Positions 51,838-61,373 of a stretch of DNA of 64,000 nucleotides are shown piece after piece. The translations under genes were made by a program, and so were the position numbers. The notes under the pieces are model-generated. The model saw nothing but the letters and a program-made list of their open reading frames with translations, did not search any database and had not been told where the DNA came from. Position 1 is the first letter of the stretch. Each line of letters begins with the position of its first letter. The DNA is taken from positions 62,001-126,000 of the forward strand of contig JAXMGX010000014.1 of assembly GCA_046347045.1 (NCBI GenBank), given 5' to 3'. Source of the DNA: ZC4RG30 sp046347045 (GTDB lineage Bacteria > Pseudomonadota > Gammaproteobacteria > Steroidobacterales > Steroidobacteraceae).

Positions 51838-53346
51838 GTGCCCAATCCTTCGCTGCTGCCCCGCGAGCGCCCGCCGCGCCTCACCCTGAAACCGGGGGTT
51901 CCGGCTACCGCCTCGCTGACACGCTACGACGCGGTGCTGCTGATGCTGCCGGCGGACGCAAAGCCGGCGCGATCGCTGCCACAGTCACGACGCTGGCAGC
52001 TACTGCATGCACGCGGCAGCCTTTCGCATGGCGACCTGCGCACGGTCACGCTCGACGACACCAAGCAGACGCTGGGGGTGATGGGCGCCTGCAGCGCCGA
52101 TGCCGATGCTTTCGAGGTGCTGCGCGTGGCCGGCAAGCTGGTGCAGCGCACGCTGGAAGGCCGACCCCGCCCGCGACGCATCGCGATCATCGTCCAGGGT
52201 ACGGCCTCGCATCGGGCCGCGTGGCAGGAAGCCTTGTATGCCGCCATCGCAGCGCACAGCTTCCGGATGCCCAATGCCAAGACGAAACAGGAGCCCTCGC
52301 CGGCACTGGCCGTGGATGCCTACGGTGAATCCCCGCTCGACGTGCGCCGCGCGCAGGCGGTGGCCGAGGCCACCAACCTGGCGCGCTACCTGACGGCGCT
52401 GCCGCCGAATGTGCTGGATGCCGGCGCCTACCAGCGTGTGCTGGCGCAACTGGCGCGGCGGCATGGACTCAAGCTGCGCTGGCATGGCGAAGCCCGGCTG
52501 CGCCGCCTGGGCGCCGGCGCCTTCCTGGCCGTCAGTCGCTCGAACCCGCGGCGCGATGCCGGCATCGCGCAGCTTACTTATGCACCGCGACGGTCGGCCG
52601 CGGGCAACGCGCGGCCCGACATCGCGCTGGTGGGCAAGGGCATCCTCTTCGACACCGGCGGCACCAACCTCAAGCCGCATCGCTCGATGCTGGACATGCA
52701 CACCGACATGGCGGGCAGCGCCGTGGCATTGGCCACGCTGGTCGCGCTGGCGAAGCTCAGGACGAATGTGCGCGCCGAGGCGTGGCTCGCCATCACCGAG
52801 AACAACATCGGCCCGCAGTCCTACCGCCCGCAGGAAGTCGTGCGCGCAGTGAACGGCACCACCATCCAGGTGATCCACAGCGACGCCGAGGGTCGCATGG
52901 CGCTGGCCGACACGCTGGCGCTGGCCGCGCGGCGGCGGCCGAAGGCCATGCTCGATTTCGCCACGCTGACCGGCGCCTGCGTGTATGCGCTCACCGAGCG
53001 CATGAGCGGCCTGTTCGCCACCACGGCGGACCTGGCCACCCGCGCGCTGGCCGCAGGCACCGCCAGCGGCGAGCGGCTGTGGCAGTTCCCGCTGCCCGAG
53101 GACTACGACGCCGACATCGAAAGCGCGCTGGCCGACGTGGCGCAGTGTGCCGTCGAGGGCAAGGGCGACCACATCCACGCCGCGCGCTTCCTGAAGCGCT
53201 TCGTGCCGGCGGATATCCCCTGGGCGCACGTGGATCTTTCCTCCGCGACACGCCGCGGCGGACTCGCACACGTGCCCACCGAGATCACCGGCTTCGGCGC
53301 GCGCTTCGCGTTGACCTTCGTGCTCGATCACCTGAAAGGCAAGTAG
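51838..53346 (+). CDS. M17 leucyl aminopeptidase family protein (second copy)
   Basis: Cytosolic aminopeptidase of 502 residues, paralogous to pepA at 5596 but divergent. The catalytic lysine is Lys267 in GKGILFDTGGTNLKP, and the signature is HSDAEGR (347-353) in place of NTDAEGR, keeping Asp349, Glu351 and Arg353. The N-terminal domain is unlike that of PepA (PRLTLKPGVPATASLTRYDAVLLML). Active-site residues appear complete, so it is probably functional with another specificity. The start is GTG at 51838. The stop overlaps the pyrC start by one base (TAGTG). Confidence 0.88.
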   Translation: MPNPSLLPRERPPRLTLKPGVPATASLTRYDAVLLMLPADAKPARSLPQSRRWQLLHARGSLSHGDLRTVTLDDTKQTLGVMGACSADADAFEVLRVAGKLVQRTLEGRPRPRRIAIIVQGTASHRAAWQEALYAAIAAHSFRMPNAKTKQEPSPALAVDAYGESPLDVRRAQAVAEATNLARYLTALPPNVLDAGAYQRVLAQLARRHGLKLRWHGEARLRRLGAGAFLAVSRSNPRRDAGIAQLTYAPRRSAAGNARPDIALVGKGILFDTGGTNLKPHRSMLDMHTDMAGSAVALATLVALAKLRTNVRAEAWLAITENNIGPQSYRPQEVVRAVNGTTIQVIHSDAEGRMALADTLALAARRRPKAMLDFATLTGACVYALTERMSGLFATTADLATRALAAGTASGERLWQFPLPEDYDADIESALADVAQCAVEGKGDHIHAARFLKRFVPADIPWAHVDLSSATRRGGLAHVPTEITGFGARFALTFVLDHLKGK

Positions 53347-54389
53347 TGGACATACTGACGCTGCGGCAACCCGACGACTGGCACCTGCATCTGCGCGATG
53401 GCGATGCGCTGCGCGCAGTGCTGCCGCACACGGCCGCGCAGTTCGCGCGCGCCATCGTGATGCCCAACCTCAAGCCGCCGGTGAGCACGACGGCGCTGGC
53501 GCGTGCCTATCGCGAGCGGATACTGGCGGCGCTGCCCGCGGGCAGTGACTTCACGCCGCTGCTGACGCTGTACCTCACGGACCGCACCGACCCGGGCGAA
53601 ATCGCCACGGCAAAGAGCAGCGGCTTCGTGCACGGCTGCAAGCTGTACCCGGCGGGCGCCACCACGAATTCCGATTCGGGCGTCACCGACATCCGCCGCA
53701 TCGATGCGGTGCTCGAAGCGATGGCCGCCCAGGGCATGCCGCTGCTGGTGCATGGCGAAGTCACCGGCCACGACGTGGACGTGTTCGATCGCGAGGCGCG
53801 CTTCATCGATGACGTGCTGCTGCCGCTGCGTGCCCGGCTGCCGAAGCTGCGCATCGTGTTCGAGCATGTGACCACGAAGGCCGCCGTGGACTTCGTGCGC
53901 GCGCAGCCCGACGGCGTGGCCGCGACGATCACGCCGCAGCACCTGGCGCTGAACCGCAATGCACTGTTCAACGGCGGCATCCGTCCGCACCTGTATTGTC
54001 TGCCGGTGCTGAAGCGCGAACGCGACCGGGTGGCGCTGCTCGACGCGGTGGTGGCGGGCGACCCCCGCTTCTTCCTCGGCACCGACAGCGCGCCGCATGC
54101 ACGCCATACCAAGGAGGCCGCCTGCGGCTGCGCCGGCATCTACTCGGCACACGCCGCACTGGAGCTGTATGCCGAGGTGTTCGATGAGGCCGGTGCCCTG
54201 CCCCGGCTCGAGGGCTTCGCCAGCGAGTTCGGTCCGCGCTTCTACGGCCTGCCGCTCAATGGCGCGCGCGTGAAGCTGCGGCGCGAGACCTGGACCGTGC
54301 CCGCGGATTACCCCTTCGGCACGGACCGGCTGGTGGGACTGCGCGCCGGGGAAACGCTGGGCTGGCGCTTCGCCGGCGCGGCGCACTAG
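53346..54389 (+). CDS. pyrC: Dihydroorotase
   Basis: Third step of pyrimidine synthesis, closing carbamoyl aspartate to dihydroorotate; 347 residues. Binuclear zinc site: HLHLRDGD near the N-terminus, the carboxylated lysine in GCKLYPAGATTNSDSGV, histidines in LLVHGEV and VFEHVTT, and the catalytic Asp in LGTDSAPH. The E. coli-type (class II) PyrC. The start is GTG at 53346 (VDILTLRQPDDWH), overlapping the stop of the M17 gene by one base. Confidence 0.96.
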   Translation: MDILTLRQPDDWHLHLRDGDALRAVLPHTAAQFARAIVMPNLKPPVSTTALARAYRERILAALPAGSDFTPLLTLYLTDRTDPGEIATAKSSGFVHGCKLYPAGATTNSDSGVTDIRRIDAVLEAMAAQGMPLLVHGEVTGHDVDVFDREARFIDDVLLPLRARLPKLRIVFEHVTTKAAVDFVRAQPDGVAATITPQHLALNRNALFNGGIRPHLYCLPVLKRERDRVALLDAVVAGDPRFFLGTDSAPHARHTKEAACGCAGIYSAHAALELYAEVFDEAGALPRLEGFASEFGPRFYGLPLNGARVKLRRETWTVPADYPFGTDRLVGLRAGETLGWRFAGAAH

Positions 54390-54395
54390 TCCCGC

Positions 54396-55082
54396 ATGGC
54401 CGCGACTGAACTCGCGTCCCGGCGCTTCCGGGGCTTCCTGCCCGTGGTCATCGATGTGGAGACCGGCGGTTTCCATGCGCGCACCGATGCGCTGCTGGAG
54501 ATCGCCGCGGTGATCATCGAGGTGGATGCCGCCGGCCGCGTGCGCCGTGGCGCGACACATGGCTTCCATGTGAAACCTTTCGAAGGCGCCCGGCTCGATC
54601 CAGCCTCGCTGGAGGTCAACGGCATCGACCCCTGGCATCCGCTGCGCCCCGCCATTGCCGAAGAGGACGCCTTGCAACGCCTGTTCCGCGAAATCCGCGT
54701 GGCCATCCGTTCACATGGCTGCCGGCGCGCGATTCTCGTGGGTCACAACGCCGCCTTCGACCTGGCCTTCCTCAACGCCGCCGTGGAACGCACCGGCATC
54801 AAGCGCAATCCCTTCCACCCGTTCTCCTGCTTCGACACGGCTACGCTGGCCGGAGCCGCGCTGGGTCAAACCGTGCTCGCCCGCGCCGCGACACTGGCCG
54901 GCATCGACTTCGACACGCGCTCGGCACACTCGGCCAAGTACGATGCCGAGCGCACCGCCGACCTGTTCTGCCATGTGTGCAACGCCATGCACGAGAGCTT
55001 CGTGCGCGCCGAGGAAAAGGCGCGGGCACTGGGATGGAAGGATGGCGCGCCGGCGCCGCTGGATCTCGTCGAAGGCGACTAG
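54396..55082 (+). CDS. rnt: Ribonuclease T
   Basis: 3'-5' exoribonuclease of the DEDDh family that trims tRNA ends and other small RNAs; 228 residues. Exo I: PVVIDVETGGF (Asp and Glu); Exo II: LVGHNAAFDLAFLN; Exo III: HSAKYDAERTADLF (His and Asp). The long basic segments used for RNA binding are present. It starts 6 bases after pyrC, the same neighbour order as in pseudomonads. It converges on the trehalase gene with 6 bases between. Confidence 0.95.
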   Translation: MAATELASRRFRGFLPVVIDVETGGFHARTDALLEIAAVIIEVDAAGRVRRGATHGFHVKPFEGARLDPASLEVNGIDPWHPLRPAIAEEDALQRLFREIRVAIRSHGCRRAILVGHNAAFDLAFLNAAVERTGIKRNPFHPFSCFDTATLAGAALGQTVLARAATLAGIDFDTRSAHSAKYDAERTADLFCHVCNAMHESFVRAEEKARALGWKDGAPAPLDLVEGD

Positions 55083-55088
55083 GGCCGG

Positions 55089-58000
55089 TCAACACGCCGT
55101 GGCGAGATTCCGGCATGCTGGATAGCGGGCCAGCAGGCTGCGCAGGACACCATTGGTCCAGCCAAAGCCGTCCTGCAACGGATACTCGCCACCGCGGGCA
55201 GCGGCATCACCGCTGACGTCGTACTTCTCCACCAGGCGCCCGGTCGCGCGGTAGTGCGTGACATTCTCCCGGATCCAGCGCTGCGCAATGTCCCGCGCGA
55301 GCGCTGCGTATCTGTAGTTCGCAAGACCCTCGATGGCAATCCATTGCAGCGGCGCCCAGCCGTTCGGGGCGTCCCACTGCTGCCCTGTCCTCTGGGTGGT
55401 CGTCGCAAGTCCATCCGGCTCCAGCAGCGTCGACTGGACCGTGCGTGCGACCGCCCGCGCCTGCGCGGCCGTGGCAACCCGGAAATAGAGTGGATACAGC
55501 GTCGCGGCGGTCACATTGCCGGTGAGCCGGCCTTCGCTCCACAGCAGGTCGCCGAAGGCGCGCTGGCGCCAGTCCCACAGGTGCCTGCGCATCGCGTCGC
55601 GCCGCTGCCGCGCCCTGCTCGTGAATTCGGCCGCGCTCTTCCCGTCACCCTGCACCCGGTAGGCCCGGGCCAGAACGTCTTCGAGGTGATACAGGAGGCT
55701 GTTGAGGTCGACCGGCACGATTTCGACGGTGCGAATGGTGGCCAGCGTGCGTCCGTCCGCGAGCCAGCGCGAACTGAAGTCCCAGCCGCTTTCGGCCGCC
55801 GCGCGCAGGTTCCTGTATACCTCGGCCTCGTTGCGGCCGGAAACTCGGGCCGTCTCGCGGTCCTCGCGATAGGACTCCTCGCGCGGCGTGTCCTTGTCGT
55901 CCCAATAGCGGTTCAGCAAGGCGCCATCCGCAAGCCTCACGACGCGACGATGCGCCGTACCGGGCCGGAGCGACGATGCGCCCTCCATCCAGAACTCGTA
56001 CTCCCGCCGCAATTGCGGCAGGAATCTCGAAAGTGTCGAAGGCCCGTCCCTGGCCGCGAGCAGATCGACCATCGCCGCGAAGAACGGCGGTTGCGACCGG
56101 CTGAGGTAATAGCTGCGGTTGCCATTCGGGATGTGTCCGTAGCGATCGATCAGCGCCGCGAAATCGCGCACCAGATCGACGGCCAGATCGTGACGGCCGC
56201 TCTGTTCCAGGCCGAGCATGGTGAAGTACGAATCCCAGTAGTAGATCTCGCGAAAGCGCCCGCCCGGTACCACGTATCGAAAGGGAAGCGGCAGCAGCGA
56301 GGAATTCGGCGGCGGGTTGTCGGGCGGCCTGGCCAGCACATTCCAGAGCGCATCGATGTGCTGCTCGACGGGACGCCGGTCGATATCTTCCGGTTCGACC
56401 GGCCCGGACCGGGGGGCGTCGAAGCGCGCCTCCACGAACGCCTTCAGGTCGAAACCCGGCTCCGCCGAAAGCTTCCGGTACTGCTCCATGATCTCGTCGG
56501 CCGGCGCGCGCGGCACGGCATCGACGAACGTCTTGCCATCGTCATAGACGCGCTCGAGCTGGACGCGCTCGAAGAGCCCGGGATAGGTCTCCGCGGGCGT
56601 CCTCGGCGCGCCACCGGCCGCCGCCGGGGGGGACACCGGGATGGCCAGGTAGACAGAACTCCACAATTGCGCGGCGTTGGACTCATCGGCATCACCCGCG
56701 CGCTGTCCGAATGGCACGGCATGAAAGCGGCCCGCGTCGTAGCGCCAGGACCAGAGCTCCGAGGTGCGAAGTTCCCGCGTGCCCTGGATGATTTCGCCCA
56801 ACCGGGCGCGCGCCGTGCGCAGCTGCGCGAGCACCGGCGCCGGCAGGTCGCTGCGCGCCAGCTGGCGCTCGAGTCCGGCTGCCAGCAGAGCCTGCTGCCA
56901 CGACCATGTCACCGTGCCATGGTAGGCATTGCGATCGAAAGCGCGCCGCACTGCTTCACTGGCGTGCACCGGATTGGCCACCAGCAACCCGGCGTCCGTC
57001 ACCAGCCCCGCCGGGAAGGGTCGCATGATGCTCGCGACGACCTGCGCCAGCATCCCGGCCGGCGGATCCTGCAGGAACAGCGCGAATGACACGTCCGAGT
57101 GAAGGACCGGAATCGGCTTGCCTCGTGCATCGAGCGCAAGCGCGAAGAAGGTGAGCGGACCGGAGTCGCTGGACTCGCGGGCGGTTGCGCCGCCGAGCTG
57201 CAACTCGGCGGCATAGGCCTCCACTTCGGCGCGTGCCCGCTGCCCGTCGATGCGCACCTCGAACAGCCGCGGCGCCTCGCGGCTCCATGTGGCGGCCATG
57301 CTGCCGGCTTGTGCGAGCAGCGCTCGCTGCGCGCTCGACAGGTACCGGTCCAGAATACCGGCTCGAACGATGGCAGCAATCGCGTTCGCCGCGGCGGGCA
57401 CGAACACGGCATTGACATCGTACGGATAGCGGCCTGATGCCAGGCCCTGCTCGCTGTCGCGCCAGTTGCCGACGTTGAAGCCGGTTTTCAACGACACCAG
57501 GTTGCCCGGGATCGGCTGATCGGCGAACGCCTTGGCCGCCTGCACCACGAAGACGAAGTTGCGCGCGAGTGCCGAACCGATGCGTTCGCCACCCGGCAAG
57601 GCGCCCGCAAGAAACTCCGCGGCGCGCGCCCGGTTCGAGGACTGACCGAGCAGGTAGCCGGCCGCCAGCGGGGCCAGCAGGAAATCATCGTCGATCATCT
57701 TGTAGTCGTAGATCGGCGCCGCGCTCGCGCCACCACCTTCGCGAAGGTGGCGCAGCACCGCGAATTCCCCGATGTCCTCCTCGTGCGCGACCTCGCCATT
57801 GGGGGCAAGGCGCTGCAGCACGGCCGTAATGCCGCTCTCGATCGCAGGCGGCTGCAGCACCGGCCGCAGCAGCTGCAATGACAACAGCGTGTCGCGGCCG
57901 AAGTAGGTATCGAATCGCCAGGAGCCGGCGAGGAACTTCTCGCGGTAACTCAGGAACCCCAGCACATCGCGGCTGCGCGGATCGTCGTTGGCGTCCTTTG

Positions 58001-58658
58001 TCAGCAGCTCGCCGGTGCCCAGTGGAGTCAATGGGGTCTCGCCGGTCAGGGCGGTGATCCGCAGTCGCAGCGGGCCGGCTGCGTTCAACGCCTCCAGTCG
58101 CAGGGGCGAACCGCTGCCGCCGCCGACGCGCCCGTTCTCGGCGGCGATCGAGAGAGAGTAGCCTGCGGCTCCGTCGATCCGTGCCCGGGCCCACTCGACG
58201 CCCTGGCCCGATACGCTGGCGGCCGCGCGCAGTTGCTCCGGGTAGGCGCCAGTGGCCTGGAAGTCCCGCAATGAGCGCACGCTGCCAAGCAGCGCATCGC
58301 GGATCGCCAGTGGCGCATCGACGGTGGCTGCGACGACGACACCATGCAGCCTGCGGCCCTGCGGATCATCGCGGCTGACGGGCTCGACGCTGTCGACCCG
58401 CCAATTCACCGGCGTCGCGGAACGCCCGAACCAGAGGCCGACACCGCTGTTGCCTGCCGGAAAGGCAACGAGCAACCGCGGCGCCGTGCCGCCGGTCACG
58501 ACCACGTGTGCCGCGACCGGACCGCTGCGATACAGGAAGTTCTGTACCCGCCCCTCGGTAATCGACAGCCGCAGGACATCGGGCGCAGCGGCCTTCGCGG
58601 CGAGGACGACCAGCGTCATCGCCACGAAGGCCAGGACCCTGCCTGCCGGATTGCGCAT
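55089..58658 (-). CDS. Exported two-module glycoside hydrolase with C-terminal GH37 trehalase
   Basis: Exported protein of 1189 residues. Signal peptide about 1-24. The C-terminal half (about 690-1180) is a full GH37 alpha,alpha-trehalase: signature 1 PGGRFREIYYWDSY (798-811), the general acid Asp960 (SGWDFSSRW), signature 2 QWDAPNGWAPLQW (1094-1106) and the base Glu1158 (GGEYPLQDGFGW), all intact. The N-terminal half (about 30-680) is not a trehalase; it has a FDTYFGRDTLLSL motif (249-261), GEVAHEEDIGEFA (288-300) and YDYKMIDDDF, resembling glycogen-debranching-type (alpha/alpha)6 hydrolases. It may act on trehalose-containing oligosaccharides or shape substrate access. It is 31 bases downstream of the TonB receptor gene. 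The ATG at 58658 is preceded by GGGAAA. Confidence 0.88.
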   Translation of the reverse strand: MRNPAGRVLAFVAMTLVVLAAKAAAPDVLRLSITEGRVQNFLYRSGPVAAHVVVTGGTAPRLLVAFPAGNSGVGLWFGRSATPVNWRVDSVEPVSRDDPQGRRLHGVVVAATVDAPLAIRDALLGSVRSLRDFQATGAYPEQLRAAASVSGQGVEWARARIDGAAGYSLSIAAENGRVGGGSGSPLRLEALNAAGPLRLRITALTGETPLTPLGTGELLTKDANDDPRSRDVLGFLSYREKFLAGSWRFDTYFGRDTLLSLQLLRPVLQPPAIESGITAVLQRLAPNGEVAHEEDIGEFAVLRHLREGGGASAAPIYDYKMIDDDFLLAPLAAGYLLGQSSNRARAAEFLAGALPGGERIGSALARNFVFVVQAAKAFADQPIPGNLVSLKTGFNVGNWRDSEQGLASGRYPYDVNAVFVPAAANAIAAIVRAGILDRYLSSAQRALLAQAGSMAATWSREAPRLFEVRIDGQRARAEVEAYAAELQLGGATARESSDSGPLTFFALALDARGKPIPVLHSDVSFALFLQDPPAGMLAQVVASIMRPFPAGLVTDAGLLVANPVHASEAVRRAFDRNAYHGTVTWSWQQALLAAGLERQLARSDLPAPVLAQLRTARARLGEIIQGTRELRTSELWSWRYDAGRFHAVPFGQRAGDADESNAAQLWSSVYLAIPVSPPAAAGGAPRTPAETYPGLFERVQLERVYDDGKTFVDAVPRAPADEIMEQYRKLSAEPGFDLKAFVEARFDAPRSGPVEPEDIDRRPVEQHIDALWNVLARPPDNPPPNSSLLPLPFRYVVPGGRFREIYYWDSYFTMLGLEQSGRHDLAVDLVRDFAALIDRYGHIPNGNRSYYLSRSQPPFFAAMVDLLAARDGPSTLSRFLPQLRREYEFWMEGASSLRPGTAHRRVVRLADGALLNRYWDDKDTPREESYREDRETARVSGRNEAEVYRNLRAAAESGWDFSSRWLADGRTLATIRTVEIVPVDLNSLLYHLEDVLARAYRVQGDGKSAAEFTSRARQRRDAMRRHLWDWRQRAFGDLLWSEGRLTGNVTAATLYPLYFRVATAAQARAVARTVQSTLLEPDGLATTTQRTGQQWDAPNGWAPLQWIAIEGLANYRYAALARDIAQRWIRENVTHYRATGRLVEKYDVSGDAAARGGEYPLQDGFGWTNGVLRSLLARYPACRNLATAC

Positions 58659-58689
58659 GGGTTTCCCGCGCGCCCTGAGCGGCAACCGC

Positions 58690-61077
58690 CTAGAACCGGT
58701 ATCCAACGCTGAGCTCGAAACTCCTCGGCATGATGTAGCGCCCGTTGGGGGCGAGGATCGACCGTGGATCGCTTTCGGTCAGCGCCTGCTTGTCGGTGAT
58801 GTTGTCCCCCGAAAGCTGGACGGTGAACGCCTCGTTCACGCGCATGATGACGCCCAGGTCGATCTTCTCGTAGCCCTTCAGGACGTTGACGTTCTGCGCC
58901 TCGCCGTACCGGTCGTCGACAGCAGTGAACGTTCCGTAGATCGTGCCATCGAAATTGCCCGCCCTGAAGTCATAGGCCGGGGTCACGCGCAGCTGCCAGC
59001 CCGGCTGCCGTTCGGTCTTGTTGCCATTGATGTGTTCGGTATCGACGCCGCTGACCACCTTGATCTTGGAGTGCAGTATCGTTCCGTTCAGCGACACGGA
59101 GAACCCGGTATCCGTGCGCCAGATGGCATCGACCTCCACGCCGCTGGAGTTCTGCGCAGTCAATATGGCGTTGCCGCCAAACACGAAGTTGACCACGCGC
59201 GGATCGACCTTGGTATAGAACCCCGTCGCATAGAGGCTGAGGTTCCTGGTTCCCCACTTGAAGCCGGCCTCATACTGATCGATGTCCTGGACCAGGTCGT
59301 TGCCGCTCGCCAACGCCGCACGGCCGTCCCGGTATTCGTCGAACCCGGGCATCTTGTGGCCCCTGCTGACTCGGCCGAAGACGCCCATCTCCTTGGTGAA
59401 CATGTAGTTGAGACCTGCCGTCCACGACACCTCGTTGTCCTTGGTCGACGTACCGAAATCGATGCGACCGTCGCTGCCGTCGTCCACCTGGAAGTTGATC
59501 TTGTAGTTCTCGAATCGCACGCCGAGGTCAGCCCGCAACTGTTCGGTCAGGTTGTACGTCATGGCCGCATACAGCGCCCGCGCCGTGGCGTCGCCATTCT
59601 CGGTGGGGTCGTAGTTGAAGCCGCAGCTGTCGACCGTCGGCGCATTGCAGGCGATGCCAGTGACCACTTCACCACCCTGCTCGACGACCTGGTACTTGGA
59701 ATTGCCCAGAGCCCAGGTGTCGTCGCTGGATGCACTGGAGGTGTAGAAGCCGAAAGTCGCCGATCCGCGGTCGAAGGTGCTGGTCAGGCTGATGTCGTTG
59801 GTGAAGGCCTTGAGCGCCTTGCGCACTTCCCAGGCGCCGAACTGCTGGATGTATTCGTTGCTGCCGATCGCACGCCCGGTCACGGCCCCCCTGATGGGAC
59901 CGTTGACCACGGCACGCGGATCGGCCGCGGGATTGGCCAGCAATGCGCCAACGCGCACGGCGCCACCGTCCGGAACCAGGCCGACCGTGTCGGCGTGGCC
60001 GCGGGTGAAGCCGAAACGGTCGGCGAGTTGCCACTGGTCGCCGAGGTCCAGCGTCACCGAGCCGCCGGTCATCGAGCCTATCCAGCCACGGCCCTCGTCC
60101 ATGTCGAGCGTCTTGATGGTCGGATGGGCGGCAGCCGGGTCACCGCCATTGGGAAACGCCGCAGTGGCATTGGTCGTGATGATCTGCTGCAGCCGGTTCA
60201 TCGCGCCGAGCTGGTTGTACTTCGAATCCACGCCCGGCACGTTGAGCGCCACCGGCAGGTACCACTGGCCGACATCGTTCGTCTGCCGGTGGAAGAGATT
60301 GATCTTGCCCTTGTCGAATACCCGGGTGAGATAGACGGTGAACTGCTGGCCCTCGTCGGAGTTGTAGCCCGCGTCACGCAATCCCGGCGAACTGCTGAGG
60401 TAGCCGCCGACCATGTAGTAGAAATCGTCGGCGATCTCGCCACTCATGTAGCCGTCGAAGCGGCGCAGGTTGTAGTCGGAGGTCGTGTACTTGACGAAGC
60501 CTTCGGTCTCGGCCTTGCCCTCCCGCAACAGGAAGTTGGTGGTCAGGCCCGGCTGGCCATTCGAAAACACCGGATTGGGACCACCCCGCAGCGCTTCCAT
60601 CCTGAGGACGGTCTCGTCCAGGCGGAACAGCGTCGTGTTCTCCATGAACGACAGGGTCGGGATGGGAAATATCGGCGCACCGTTCACCTGCACCGTCAGG
60701 TACGGCGCGTCGCCACCGCCGGGGAAGCCGCGCACCATGACATTTGCGCCGGCGACGCCTCCCGAACTCTCGGACCAGACGCCCGGCACCAGCCGCAGCA
60801 GGTCTGCAGTGCTCTGCGGCGAGAACTTCGTGATCTCCTGGTCACTGACGGTCGTGATGGCGAAGCTTGCTTCGAGCTTGCGCACCTCGGCGCCGGCCGC
60901 CGTTCCGGTGACGACGACTTCCTCGAGAAGTTCGTCCGCAGGCTGAGTCTCGCTCTGCTGACCCTGAGCGGCAGGCACCACGAACAACACACTTGTGATG
61001 GTTGCTACGACCCGAATCGCGGCGGCCAGCAAGCCGCCAGATCGGACATCAATTCGGCCATTGATAGTCGATGACAT
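58690..61077 (-). CDS. TonB-dependent receptor of the trehalose locus
   Basis: Outer-membrane transporter of 795 residues. Signal peptide about 1-40 (cleavage near AQG-QQS). A TonB-box-like EEVVVTG at about 52-58 leads into the plug domain (LLRLVPGVWSESSGGVAGANVMVRGFPGG), then a 22-strand barrel with a terminal aromatic residue (ELSVGYRF). The C-terminal region YEKIDLGVIMRVN...LSGDNITDK is typical of carbohydrate receptors in proteobacteria. The ATG at 61077 was chosen over the TTG at 61083 because GGAGG lies 8 bases upstream (61085-61089). Gene order implies import of trehalose or a trehalose-containing glycan; the specificity is inference. Confidence 0.9.
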   Translation of the reverse strand: MSSTINGRIDVRSGGLLAAAIRVVATITSVLFVVPAAQGQQSETQPADELLEEVVVTGTAAGAEVRKLEASFAITTVSDQEITKFSPQSTADLLRLVPGVWSESSGGVAGANVMVRGFPGGGDAPYLTVQVNGAPIFPIPTLSFMENTTLFRLDETVLRMEALRGGPNPVFSNGQPGLTTNFLLREGKAETEGFVKYTTSDYNLRRFDGYMSGEIADDFYYMVGGYLSSSPGLRDAGYNSDEGQQFTVYLTRVFDKGKINLFHRQTNDVGQWYLPVALNVPGVDSKYNQLGAMNRLQQIITTNATAAFPNGGDPAAAHPTIKTLDMDEGRGWIGSMTGGSVTLDLGDQWQLADRFGFTRGHADTVGLVPDGGAVRVGALLANPAADPRAVVNGPIRGAVTGRAIGSNEYIQQFGAWEVRKALKAFTNDISLTSTFDRGSATFGFYTSSASSDDTWALGNSKYQVVEQGGEVVTGIACNAPTVDSCGFNYDPTENGDATARALYAAMTYNLTEQLRADLGVRFENYKINFQVDDGSDGRIDFGTSTKDNEVSWTAGLNYMFTKEMGVFGRVSRGHKMPGFDEYRDGRAALASGNDLVQDIDQYEAGFKWGTRNLSLYATGFYTKVDPRVVNFVFGGNAILTAQNSSGVEVDAIWRTDTGFSVSLNGTILHSKIKVVSGVDTEHINGNKTERQPGWQLRVTPAYDFRAGNFDGTIYGTFTAVDDRYGEAQNVNVLKGYEKIDLGVIMRVNEAFTVQLSGDNITDKQALTESDPRSILAPNGRYIMPRSFELSVGYRF

Positions 61078-61145
61078 GCGCAATCCTCCCGAAGTTTTTT
61101 AGTTCAACTTGGTCATCCCCCCGCGGACATCCCCCTTGCGCCAAA

Positions 61146-61160
61146 ATGACAGCGTTGTCT
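61146..61160. promoter_or_regulatory. LacI-type operator O1 (receptor-trehalase operon)
   Basis: ATGACAGCGTTGTCT is a near-perfect palindrome (GACA, four bases, TGTC) with a central CG, the classic shape of LacI-family operators. It overlaps the -10 element and predicted start of the receptor promoter, so binding would repress. Its reverse complement differs from the second site by one base. Confidence 0.75.
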
Positions 61161-61187
61161 TCTAGCATCGCACCCAGCCCCTGTCAA
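61159..61187 (-). promoter_or_regulatory. Promoter of the TonB receptor-trehalase operon
   Basis: On the minus strand: TTGACA (61182-61187), a 17-base spacer ending in TGC, and TAGAAG (61159-61164), that is, a perfect -35 and an extended -10. The predicted transcript start near 61152 gives a 75-base leader ending with GGAGG before the ATG. The operator covers the -10/start region. Confidence 0.65.
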
Positions 61188-61358
61188 ACCAGATCGCATG
61201 ACCGTTGCGTCGACACGACGGTTTCCATCAACCTTCGCGATGGATGCGGAAAATGCCTTCAGAATGCCTGCTGCCAGAGCAGCTACCTGGCCTGGGACAA
61301 TGCGCCGTCAATGACTGACGCATCATCAATTACCGGGATTGCCATGAGCATCCAGGCA

Positions 61359-61373
61359 AGACAACGCTATCAT
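61359..61373. promoter_or_regulatory. LacI-type operator O2 (upstream of the LacI gene)
   Basis: AGACAACGCTATCAT differs in one position from the reverse complement of the first operator (AGACAACGCTGTCAT). It includes a TATCAT (-10-like) hexamer and lies 61 bases before the LacI start, consistent with autoregulation. The pair is separated by 213 bases centre to centre, so looping is possible. Confidence 0.65.
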
